A stretch of 64,000 bases of DNA. Origin: an uncultured Ruminococcus sp. (GTDB lineage Bacteria > Bacillota > Clostridia > Oscillospirales > Ruminococcaceae). The stretch's first letter is position 1. Each line of letters opens with the position of its first letter. Below the pieces are notes generated by a model, which had not been told where the DNA came from, searched no databases, and saw only the letters and a list, made by a program, of their open reading frames with translations. Below are positions 31,542-39,445 of the stretch, piece by piece. The DNA lies in assembly GCA_902788785.1 (NCBI GenBank), contig CADALT010000010.1, positions 1-64,000 on the forward strand, in the 5' to 3' direction. The position numbers and the translations under genes were made by a program.

Positions 31542-33947
31542 ATGGCTAAGACCACCGAAAAGACCATAACCAAAGAGGAGCTGAAAAAGCAGTTCATAGA
31601 TGTACTGCATGATGACTACCAGACTACCCCCGACGAAGCTGACGACAAACAGGTGTACGAAGCACTGTCTAAGATAGTTGTGGGCATACTGAAAGCAAAG
31701 CGCAGAAAGTTCACAGTAAAGACCCAGTCCGAGGGCAAGAAGAAGGTCTACTACCTCTCGATGGAATTTTTGATGGGACGTTCCCTCAAGACCTCACTGT
31801 ATAATCTTGAAATGAATGTACAGGCAAGAGATATGCTCAAAGAACTGGGCATATCCATAAACGGCATATACGAGCAGGAACCTGATGCAGGTCTCGGAAA
31901 CGGCGGTCTTGGCAGACTGGCTGCCTGCTATCTCGATGCACTGGCAGCTGACGGCTACCATGCAACGGGCTACTCCATCTGCTATGAGTACGGCATCTTC
32001 AAGCAGAAGCTGGAAGACGGCTGGCAGACCGAGCTGCCCGATAACTGGCTGCCCGGAGGTTCGGTATGGCTGGTGCCCTGCCCCACCAAGGCGGTAGAGG
32101 TACGCTTCGACGGTGAGCTGAAGGAATACTGGGATAATCAGTACCACTGTGTTACCCACGAAAACTATACTTCCGTTATGGCTGTGCCCTACGACCTGTA
32201 TGTATCGGGCTACGGCAGCAAGGCAGTATCAAAGCTCAGACTCTGGAAGGCTGATATGGCATCCTTCGATATGGCTATGTTCAATAAGGGCGATTACTCA
32301 AAGGCACTGAGCAGGAACATAATGTCGCAGGCTATCACTAAGGTGCTCTACCCCAACGACAATCATGCAGAGGGCAAGTCACTGAGATTAAGGCAGCAGT
32401 ATTTCCTGTGTGCAGCATCTATCGCTGATATCGTAAGGCAGCATATGGGCGTTTACGGCACACTGGATAATCTCCACGAAAAAGTCGCTATACACATAAA
32501 CGATACCCACCCCACACTGGCTATACCCGAGCTTATGAGGATACTGCTGGATGACTGCGGATACAGCTGGGATAAATCGTGGCATATCGTACAGAACACA
32601 TTCGCTTACACCAACCACACCGTTATGCCCGAGGCACTGGAAAAGTGGGACTGCAACCTCTTGAAGAGCGTATGCCCCAGAATATTCTCCATCATCATCG
32701 AGATAAACGAGAGATACTGCCGTGACCTCTGGGAAAGATACCGTGACGAAGCCAAGGTGACACATATGTCCATAGTTGAGAACAACAAGGTCAAGATGGC
32801 TACCCTGTGCGTACACGCTTCACACAGCGTAAACGGTGTTGCGAAGATACACTCCGAGATAATCAAGAGGGAGACTTTCAAGGACGAATACCTTGATACT
32901 CCCACAAAGTTCAAGAACGTTACCAACGGCATCGCATACAGAAGATGGCTGTATCAGTCCAACGAAGGGCTGACCGAGCTGCTGGTGGATAAGATAGGCA
33001 GGGGCTTCTTAAAAAATGCGGCTGAACTCAGCAAGCTGGCAGTATTCAGCAACGACAAGGAAGTGCTTAACAAGCTGGCTGACATCAAGCACGAGAACAA
33101 GGAGAAATTCGCAAAGTACGTAAAGAACGAGTACGGCGTTGTTCTCAACACAGACTCGATCTTTGATGTACAGGTAAAGCGTCTGCATGAATACAAGAGA
33201 CAGCAGCTAAATGCGCTGAACATCATTGCCGAATACAACAGGCTCAAAAACGACCCCAATGCGGATTATGTTCCCAAGACCTATATATTCGCAGCCAAGG
33301 CAGCACCCGGCTACTATATGGCTAAGCAGATAATCAGGCTGATATGGAACATCTCGGAGGAGCTAAAAAAGAACGACAAGCTGCGTGAGAAGCTGAATGT
33401 AATCTTCCTGGAGGACTACAATGTATCGCTCTCGGAGATACTGATGCCTGCGGCTGATATATCAGAGCAGATCTCGCTGGCAGGTACCGAGGCTTCGGGT
33501 ACGGGCAACATGAAGCTGATGATAAACGGCGCTGTAACACTGGGCACTATGGACGGTGCAAATGTGGAGATACATGAGCAGGTGGGCGATGACAACATCA
33601 TCATCTTCGGTATGAACGTGGACGAGGTAAATGCCTGCAAGGCAAACTACCGTCCTATAGAGATATACAACTCGAACCCAATAATCAAGCAGGCTATCGA
33701 CACCATACATTACGGTGTGAACGGTGTACAGTTCACCGAGATAGCTGATACGCTGAAGAACACTGATGCTTACATGGCACTGAAGGATTTCGACTCATAT
33801 CAGGCTGCACAGAAGTATGCATCGGAATGCTACAGCGACAAGATGAAGTGGCAGAAGATGAGCCTTGCAAACATTGCAGGTGCAGGCATTTTCTCTGCTG
33901 ACCGTGCTGTTGCGGAATATGCAAAGGACATCTGGGGACTTACCTGA
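31542..33947 (+). CDS. glgP: Glycogen/maltodextrin phosphorylase
   Basis: This enzyme releases glucose-1-phosphate from alpha-1,4-glucans by phosphorolysis, using pyridoxal phosphate. The 801-residue protein is full length for the family. Motifs include 'LGNGGLGRLAACYLDALA' (about 112-129), 'INDTHPTLAIPELMR', 'DVQVKRLHEYKRQ' and the PLP-lysine region 'ASGTGNMKLMINGA' (about 652-665) with 'GTMDGANVEI'. The ATG follows AAGGAGGA. It is a single-gene unit with its own promoter and terminator. It serves internal glycogen or imported maltodextrin use and would feed glycolysis via glucose-1-phosphate. Confidence 0.97.
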   Translation: MAKTTEKTITKEELKKQFIDVLHDDYQTTPDEADDKQVYEALSKIVVGILKAKRRKFTVKTQSEGKKKVYYLSMEFLMGRSLKTSLYNLEMNVQARDMLKELGISINGIYEQEPDAGLGNGGLGRLAACYLDALAADGYHATGYSICYEYGIFKQKLEDGWQTELPDNWLPGGSVWLVPCPTKAVEVRFDGELKEYWDNQYHCVTHENYTSVMAVPYDLYVSGYGSKAVSKLRLWKADMASFDMAMFNKGDYSKALSRNIMSQAITKVLYPNDNHAEGKSLRLRQQYFLCAASIADIVRQHMGVYGTLDNLHEKVAIHINDTHPTLAIPELMRILLDDCGYSWDKSWHIVQNTFAYTNHTVMPEALEKWDCNLLKSVCPRIFSIIIEINERYCRDLWERYRDEAKVTHMSIVENNKVKMATLCVHASHSVNGVAKIHSEIIKRETFKDEYLDTPTKFKNVTNGIAYRRWLYQSNEGLTELLVDKIGRGFLKNAAELSKLAVFSNDKEVLNKLADIKHENKEKFAKYVKNEYGVVLNTDSIFDVQVKRLHEYKRQQLNALNIIAEYNRLKNDPNADYVPKTYIFAAKAAPGYYMAKQIIRLIWNISEELKKNDKLREKLNVIFLEDYNVSLSEILMPAADISEQISLAGTEASGTGNMKLMINGAVTLGTMDGANVEIHEQVGDDNIIIFGMNVDEVNACKANYRPIEIYNSNPIIKQAIDTIHYGVNGVQFTEIADTLKNTDAYMALKDFDSYQAAQKYASECYSDKMKWQKMSLANIAGAGIFSADRAVAEYAKDIWGLT

Positions 33948-33992
33948 TAGGTGCAGTAGAAGCTCCGCTTTATCCGAATATAAAAACAAGAT

Positions 33993-34026
33993 GCCCCGAA
34001 GTGATCTTGACGGATCGCTTCGGGGC
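33993..34026. terminator. Terminator of glgP
   Basis: GCCCCGAAG and CTTCGGGGC form the stem; T-rich sequence follows. It may also stop the convergent TetR gene. Confidence 0.8.
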
Positions 34027-34050
34027 TTATTTATATATTTATATATAGTA

Positions 34051-34605
34051 TCAGAAAAATGAGCATACCATCTTGCTCATTTCTTCGGCAGGTCTGCGGT
34101 CTTCTTCCGAGCACCACTCGACAGTTACACGCCAGAAGCCCGAGAGCTTGAATATGAACTCGTAATACTTCTGAGAGCGAAAGACCTCGGCAAGCATTTC
34201 ATCTGTAAGCTCGGTGCCGTTATATTTGATATCCATGGCAACTTTCAAAATTATGTTCTCGAACTCATCGGAGATGTAGTGGAGTATACGTGCCTTTTTG
34301 AAGTTGCGGATAAGGTCGAGGTTTTTCTCCCAGAAACGGAAATAGAAGATCGTCACCATACGGAGAGGATCGGCTTTATCGGACATTTTCTGAGCTTTAA
34401 GTAGCTCATCCGTAAGACCTTTCCCGATACCATCGACCACAGCACGGATTATCTCTTCCTTATTGCTGAAATATCTATAGCAGGTACGTCTGCCGATGAA
34501 TGCGGCTGATGCTATATCGTTCATGGAAAGGGTATTATAATCATGGTCTGCCAGGAGGGCGACAAAGGTCTTACAGATAAGTTCCGGGGTAGGATTATTT
34601 TTCAT
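34051..34605 (-). CDS. TetR/AcrR-family transcriptional regulator
   Basis: The product has 184 residues. The N-terminal DNA-binding domain has the TetR pattern 'LSMNDIASAAFIGRRTCYRYFSNKEEII' (split at about residues 25-52; the helix-turn-helix is centred on 'AFIGRRTCYRYF'). The rest is a helical ligand-binding domain with many aromatic and charged residues. The ATG at 34605 follows GAGGTG; the longer frame to 34665 overlaps the promoter. It is divergent from the cotJABC operon 150 bases away, so it could regulate that operon, itself, or distant genes. Confidence 0.88.
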   Translation of the reverse strand: MKNNPTPELICKTFVALLADHDYNTLSMNDIASAAFIGRRTCYRYFSNKEEIIRAVVDGIGKGLTDELLKAQKMSDKADPLRMVTIFYFRFWEKNLDLIRNFKKARILHYISDEFENIILKVAMDIKYNGTELTDEMLAEVFRSQKYYEFIFKLSGFWRVTVEWCSEEDRRPAEEMSKMVCSFF

Positions 34606-34636
34606 AGGCTCACCTCGCAAGTTAGTTGTTACAAAC

Positions 34637-34665
34637 ATTATAACACACAGGCGGAAATTTTTCAA
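34637..34665 (-). promoter_or_regulatory. Promoter of the TetR gene
   Basis: TTGAAA, 17 bases and TATAAT on the minus strand, about 30 bases before the start. Confidence 0.75.
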
Positions 34666-34754
34666 GTACGCAGGCGAACATCAGGCGCAGGATACGCATA
34701 GTATACCTCGGAAGGCGATATGCCTTCGCAATACACAGAAATGGAGTGATACAG

Positions 34755-34997
34755 TTGGATAAGACGGATATGAGTATCCTCAATAAATTGTTCGATGAGC
34801 TGCCCGATGCGGAAAGCTGTCCTTTCCCGGGGAGCATAATGCCGCGCAGGCTCTCGCTGGCGATGGCTTATGTACCTTACCAGACCTGGGCTGAACCCTA
34901 CGAGGACGATGTGGCGCTGAGCCGTGGGACGGTCTTTCCGTGTCTTGACAAACCTTTCATCGGAGAGGAGGCTGTGGCTGATGCCGATACTGAATGA
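34755..34997 (+). CDS. cotJA: Spore coat-associated protein CotJA
   Basis: The 80-residue protein shows the CotJA core 'LAMAYVPYQTWAEPYEDDVALSRGTVFPCLDKPF'-type block (about residues 35-70; key residues Pro-Tyr-Gln, Trp, Gly-Thr-x-Phe-Pro and Leu-Asp-Lys-Pro-Phe). In Bacillus CotJA is needed for assembly of CotJC into the spore coat. The TTG at 34755 lies eight bases after GGAG; a GTG three codons earlier overlaps that site. The 3' end overlaps cotJB by 17 bases. Confidence 0.88.
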   Translation: MDKTDMSILNKLFDELPDAESCPFPGSIMPRRLSLAMAYVPYQTWAEPYEDDVALSRGTVFPCLDKPFIGEEAVADADTE

Positions 34998-35244
34998 GAA
35001 GCAGAAGCTCATGAGGCGCATACAGCAGAGCTGTTTTGCGCTGGCAGAAGCAAACCTCTACCTTGACAGCCACCCGACCTGCAAGATGGGTCTGGCTTAT
35101 TTCAAAAAACACAAGGCTGAAAAGGAAGCACTCGAAAAGGAGTATACAGAAAAGTACGGTCCGCTGACGGCTATACAGTCTGACAGCGACAAGAAGTGGG
35201 AATGGGTAGCTAAGCCTTTTCCATGGGAAAGGGGTGAGAGCTGA
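34981..35244 (+). CDS. cotJB: Spore coat protein CotJB
   Basis: The 87-residue helical protein has the family pattern 'RRIQQSCFALAEANLYLDSHPTC' (in two adjacent parts, about 10-32), 'ALEYFK'-like 'GLAYFKKHK' and a C-terminal 'WVAKPFPWE'. The ATG at 34981 follows GAGGAGG and overlaps the end of cotJA, and its stop overlaps the cotJC start (TGATG). CotJB is an accessory of the CotJ complex with no known catalytic activity. Confidence 0.88.
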   Translation: MPILNEKQKLMRRIQQSCFALAEANLYLDSHPTCKMGLAYFKKHKAEKEALEKEYTEKYGPLTAIQSDSDKKWEWVAKPFPWERGES

Positions 35245-35852
35245 TGTGGCAGTATGAAAAGAAATTACAGTACCCCGTAAACATCAAGAACCCCAACCCT
35301 GCGCTGGCTAAGGTGATAGTGAGCCAGCTGGGCGGTCCCGACGGAGAATTGGCGGCGTCGCTCAGGTATCTCTCGCAGAGATTTGCCGCACCGTGCCGTG
35401 AGGTACAGGCGATGCTGACAGACATCGGAACGGAGGAACTGGCGCATCTCGAAATGATAGGTACTATATTATATCAGCTGACACGCAACCTTTCCATGAA
35501 GGAGATCAAGGAAAGCGGTTTTGACACCTATTTTGTGGATCACACCACGGGCATATATCCTGTGGCGGCTTCGGGAGTGCCTTTCACGGCGGCTTATTTT
35601 GAGAGCAAGGGCGACCCCATCGCTGACCTTAACGAAGATCTTGCCGCTGAACAGAAGGCAAGAGTGACCTACGACAATATTCTCAGGCTGGCAGATGACC
35701 CCGATGTGCGTGACCCCATAAAATTCCTGCGTGAACGTGAGATAGTCCACTATCAGCGTTTCGGCGAGAGTCTGCGGCAGGTGACGGAGATGCTCGACAG
35801 CAAGAATTTCTATGCGTTCAACCCGTCCTTCGACAAGAAGAAACCTAAATGA
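35244..35852 (+). CDS. cotJC: Spore coat protein CotJC, manganese-catalase family
   Basis: The 202-residue protein belongs to the ferritin-like manganese catalases. The four-helix bundle supplies metal ligands in 'GELAASLRYL', 'IGTEELAHLEMIG' (Glu-x-x-His), 'NEDLAAEQKARVTY' and 'LREREIVHYQRFG' (Glu-x-x-His). The family destroys hydrogen peroxide; in spore formers it sits in the coat. In an anaerobe a peroxide-protective role is reasonable even without sporulation. It starts on the last base of the cotJB stop, so the three proteins are made together. Confidence 0.93.
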   Translation: MWQYEKKLQYPVNIKNPNPALAKVIVSQLGGPDGELAASLRYLSQRFAAPCREVQAMLTDIGTEELAHLEMIGTILYQLTRNLSMKEIKESGFDTYFVDHTTGIYPVAASGVPFTAAYFESKGDPIADLNEDLAAEQKARVTYDNILRLADDPDVRDPIKFLREREIVHYQRFGESLRQVTEMLDSKNFYAFNPSFDKKKPK

Positions 35853-35854
35853 TA

Positions 35855-35890
35855 TATCCCCGAAGCGGTCTTTGGAACGTTTCGGGGATA
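35855..35890 (+). terminator. Terminator of cotJABC
   Basis: TATCCCCGAA.CG pairs with CG.TTCGGGGATA, followed by TTTTT. Confidence 0.82.
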
Positions 35891-35911
35891 TTTTTAAGCG
35901 CAGAAACTGCT

Positions 35912-35950
35912 AAGTGAATAATGAATAGTGAAAAATGAATAGTGAATAGT
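35912..35950. repeat. Short direct repeats (GTGAATA/ATGAATAGTG units)
   Basis: Three to four overlapping GAATAGTGAA-like units occur in about 40 bases. The rest of the gap up to 36238 holds a small hairpin at 36121-36145 (CAGCC.TTTCA/TGAAA.GGCTG) and no gene that I can support. Confidence 0.55.
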
Positions 35951-36238
35951 CAAGGTGTCCGCTTTGCAGACAGATTTCTATAATACATTGACAAAGGTGA
36001 TACCTTAAATATTCACTTTTCTCTCAGCCGATGCGGCTGCTGCTGTAGTTTTCAAATAATTCTTTATTGCCGCTGCGCTTATCGGTGTGTAACTACAGAA
36101 TATATGAAACCTTGGAATATCAGCCTTTCAGATATGAAACGGCTGTGGGGCAATGTCAAAACATTGTGTAAATTGCTTAATATTTCAGAACTCTTTTGTG
36201 CAAAAGGGTAATTGTTTGTACGCAATGTGTCTAAACCA

Positions 36239-36268
36239 TTGACTAAATTCGTGCAGATGTGATATAAT
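36239..36268 (+). promoter_or_regulatory. Promoter of the dynamin operon
   Basis: TTGACT (36239-36244), 18 bases and TATAAT (36263-36268), about 75 bases before the first gene. Confidence 0.75.
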
Positions 36269-36344
36269 TAGAACGATAATGAAATCTTATGCGCTCATCA
36301 TCATGCGTGTTTATTTTGTATATAAGAAAACGGAGGTCAATTCC

Positions 36345-38399
36345 ATGGAAAAGCAGATCAATTACGGAAGCTATGCAGGCTATAAGGAAACCGTAGGAAA
36401 CCTTACTTCCGACCTACATCAGCTCCTTAAATTGAGTGAGGAGATCTCGCTCGTAAATACAGCCGAGTCCATCAGGGAAACTCTCGGCAAAGCTAAGGAT
36501 GAACATTTTGAGGTCGCTATCGTCGGCGAGTTCAAGCGTGGTAAAAGTACGCTGATAAATGCTCTGCTCGGACAGGAGGTCCTCCCTGCGGATGTTCTGC
36601 CTGCTACAGCTACACTCAACAGAGTTACATACAGCACAGAGCCCTATGTGCAGGTCGAATATAAAAACGGCGACTCGGAGAAAGTCGATATAGACAGGCT
36701 TGAAGACTACGTGACCAAGCTTACCAGCGAGTCGGAAATGAAGGCAGAGACAGTAAGAGAAGCTACTGTTTACTATGACACAGAGTTCTGCCGCAACAAT
36801 GTTGATATTATCGACACCCCCGGTCTTAACGATGATGAGCAGATGACCAACGTTACTATGTCGATCATACCCAAGATAGACGCAGCGGTTTTCGTTATCA
36901 GCGCTAACTCTCCTTTCTCACAGTTCGAGAAGGAGTTCCTTGAAAAGAAGATGCTGACATCGGACGTGGGCAGGATAATCTTCGTGGTAAACTGCTTCGG
37001 CACATTCACACAGGAAGATGAGAACAAGATCGTAGAGACTGTCCGCACAAGGATAGGCAAATACGTTATGGAAAAGGCGAAGAAGGTCATGGGCGAGGAC
37101 AGCCGTGAGTTCGCCGTATATAAGAGAAAGATAGGCACGCCCAGAGTAATAGGTGTGTATGCCAAGAAAGCCCTCACTGCTAAGACACAGGGCGATCAGC
37201 AGATGCTGGACGAGTCTAACTTCCCTGAGTTTGAAAAGGCACTGGAGACAATGCTGACTCAGGAGCGTGGTGTTATCACATTGCAGATACTGGCAAACAA
37301 GATAACAAACTCGGGTACTGAGATACTCAGGTCCGTAGTTATGCAGGAAAATGCCCTGATGATGGCTAACGACGAGTTCATGGAGAAGTATGAGGCTGCC
37401 ATCAAGGAGATAGATGAGATCAGGAACATGAAGAGGCAGGAGTTCGTTAAGATCAACAATGCCGCTAATCAGGTATTCGAGGATCTGCGCCCTGTACTCG
37501 ACAACTACTGGAGCAATATCGAAGAGGCAGCTATGGAGGTTATAGACAACTTCCAGATGTCCCGTGAGGATTTCAAGAAAGACAGACTGAAGCTGGTAAG
37601 CTCCAAGCTCACTGACAGGATCAAGGAGAGCATGGAGGTAAGAGCTCAGATAATCTGTGAGCAGATACAGAACAGCATCAACCGTGCGGTAAGCGGTGAG
37701 ACTGAGAGATTGCAGGAATTCGAGGACGAGTTCTTTGAGAGCGTTGCGGCTATCCAGAGAATGTTCTCGGTATCCGACAGGCTCAATCAGAGCGGCGGTG
37801 CCCTTGATAAGGTCATCGGTGCGGCTACAGGTATGTACGGCGTGGGCGGTGTATACCTGGGATTCCGTGAGTCGGGCATAAAGGGTGCGCTGCTGGGCGG
37901 TGCGACAGGTCTTGCAGGCTTCTACGGCACATTCTATGCAGCTACTTTCCTGGCAGGCTTCTTCGGACTGACAGGTGTGCTGCCTGTTACACTGGTGATA
38001 ATGGCTTTTGCGGGCATCGCAGGTACTTTCACATCTAACTTTGCTGTGGACAAGGTGCTTGTTCAGGAGAGGATAGATAAGTACAAGTCAAACTTCAAGG
38101 CTAATGTAAAGAAGCAGTTCCACGAAATGATGCTCAACAACGACTTCACAGAGACTGTAAGACGTCAGGTATTCTCATCCTTCGACAGCATCAAGAGCAA
38201 GATCGAGGAAGAGACAGAGATCATACTGAGAGATACTCAGGAAACTCTGGATAATCTGAACGACCTCAAGGCTGAAAAGTCCGAGGTATCTCAGAAGGAG
38301 ATGGAAAGACTTCACATGATCGCAGAGAAGGCAAGCAACATCGTTCAGGACGCTTATGCTGTACGTAAAGTTCTCAGCGACGAAATGTCAGCTCAATAA
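36345..38399 (+). CDS. Dynamin-like GTPase with C-terminal hydrophobic hairpin
   Basis: The 684-residue protein starts with a GTPase domain: P-loop 'GEFKRGKST' (about 62-70), switch region 'LPATATLNRVTY' and G3 'DTPGLND' (about 151-157). Long helical stalk segments follow (about 330-480 and 600-680). Around residues 500-565 two Gly/Ala-rich hydrophobic stretches form a membrane hairpin or paddle. This is the architecture of bacterial dynamin-like proteins that bind and remodel membranes in a GTP-dependent manner. The ATG at 36345 follows CGGAGGT. It is the first gene of a three-gene operon that also encodes a second dynamin, so the two probably form hetero-oligomers. Confidence 0.92.
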   Translation: MEKQINYGSYAGYKETVGNLTSDLHQLLKLSEEISLVNTAESIRETLGKAKDEHFEVAIVGEFKRGKSTLINALLGQEVLPADVLPATATLNRVTYSTEPYVQVEYKNGDSEKVDIDRLEDYVTKLTSESEMKAETVREATVYYDTEFCRNNVDIIDTPGLNDDEQMTNVTMSIIPKIDAAVFVISANSPFSQFEKEFLEKKMLTSDVGRIIFVVNCFGTFTQEDENKIVETVRTRIGKYVMEKAKKVMGEDSREFAVYKRKIGTPRVIGVYAKKALTAKTQGDQQMLDESNFPEFEKALETMLTQERGVITLQILANKITNSGTEILRSVVMQENALMMANDEFMEKYEAAIKEIDEIRNMKRQEFVKINNAANQVFEDLRPVLDNYWSNIEEAAMEVIDNFQMSREDFKKDRLKLVSSKLTDRIKESMEVRAQIICEQIQNSINRAVSGETERLQEFEDEFFESVAAIQRMFSVSDRLNQSGGALDKVIGAATGMYGVGGVYLGFRESGIKGALLGGATGLAGFYGTFYAATFLAGFFGLTGVLPVTLVIMAFAGIAGTFTSNFAVDKVLVQERIDKYKSNFKANVKKQFHEMMLNNDFTETVRRQVFSSFDSIKSKIEEETEIILRDTQETLDNLNDLKAEKSEVSQKEMERLHMIAEKASNIVQDAYAVRKVLSDEMSAQ

Positions 38400-38464
38400 T
38401 AAGCAGCAGATATACTTGGGAGGATGACCTTCCGAAAATCTTACTTCTAAAAGGAGGCCACTCG

Positions 38465-39445
38465 ATGAGTGACGTTAACGAGAAAGTAAATCCGCTGCTT
38501 CAGATCGATACCGGTTTTAGATCATATCTCAATGCTTACACAAGAAGCTATCAGAACCATATGGTAGACGGAAGTCTGGACTATGCTTTTGAGTCGGACT
38601 TCGCTGTAAGACAGAAGATAATGGGTCTGGGGGGCAGCGCAAAGCTGTTCAAAGCGGTGAACAGTTCGGATGTTTCCGCAGAGGCAAAGCACCTGTTCAT
38701 GAAATGCAATCAGGTGGGTCCGCTGAAATATCCCGAAATATATGATAAAGTAAAAAAATGTGCAGAGCGTTTGGAGCTTATAGTGCCGATAGTTTTCGTA
38801 AGAGAAGATCTGGAAAGACCTCTGGCATACTCCATCGCCAGCGACCTTATAGAACCCTGCATCGTACTCACCAAGCAGTTGGTGGATATGTGCAGCGATG
38901 ACGAGCTCACATTGCTCATAGGCTGCGAATGCGGCAGAGTGCAGAACAATCACTGCACTTTCAACATGGCATATACCTACCTGAATACACTGCCTGATGT
39001 GTTCAGACCAATGGATAAGTCATATAGCTCGCCCATAGGTGCGCAGCTGCGTGCGGCGCTGATACAGTGGGTGAAGTATGCGGATGTTACCGCAAACAGG
39101 GCAGGCATGATATGCCTCGACAAGCCCGGAAGATATATGGATATCATGTGCGGTCTTTACAAAAAAGGCTTTGTGGATTATTACGGAAGATCACAGGCAA
39201 ACATCGACAACGTGCGTATGGCTTCACTGGCAAGGCAGATACACGGAAGCACATCGAGGACGCTCACCGTTGAGGGCGAGCTGACTGATGTGGAAAGATT
39301 CATACTCGCTGCGGACGAGTTCATCCATTGCAGGACGCTGTATTCATGGCGACAGGACGTGGAGGATCTGGACAGCGTGGCTGAATCGGGACAGATGTGT
39401 GATGTGCGCACGAATGTTATCGTCGGAAACGGAGGTCAGCTATGA
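38465..39445 (+). CDS. M48-peptidase-like protein with a lost zinc motif
   Basis: The 326-residue protein resembles the catalytic part of M48 (Ste24/HtpX-type) metallopeptidases. It has a strand 'IEPCIVLTKQLVDMCSDDELTLLIG', split around residue 140, followed by the helix where HExGH is expected. It also has the downstream 'ADVTANRAGMICLDKP' that corresponds to the ExxxD-RAG motif. The helix reads CECGR instead of HExGH, so both zinc-binding histidines are replaced and proteolysis is unlikely. No transmembrane segment is visible. Strong AAAGGAGG precedes the ATG. It overlaps the second dynamin gene by four bases (ATGA), so it is probably a structural or regulatory partner of the GTPases. Confidence 0.7.
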   Translation: MSDVNEKVNPLLQIDTGFRSYLNAYTRSYQNHMVDGSLDYAFESDFAVRQKIMGLGGSAKLFKAVNSSDVSAEAKHLFMKCNQVGPLKYPEIYDKVKKCAERLELIVPIVFVREDLERPLAYSIASDLIEPCIVLTKQLVDMCSDDELTLLIGCECGRVQNNHCTFNMAYTYLNTLPDVFRPMDKSYSSPIGAQLRAALIQWVKYADVTANRAGMICLDKPGRYMDIMCGLYKKGFVDYYGRSQANIDNVRMASLARQIHGSTSRTLTVEGELTDVERFILAADEFIHCRTLYSWRQDVEDLDSVAESGQMCDVRTNVIVGNGGQL

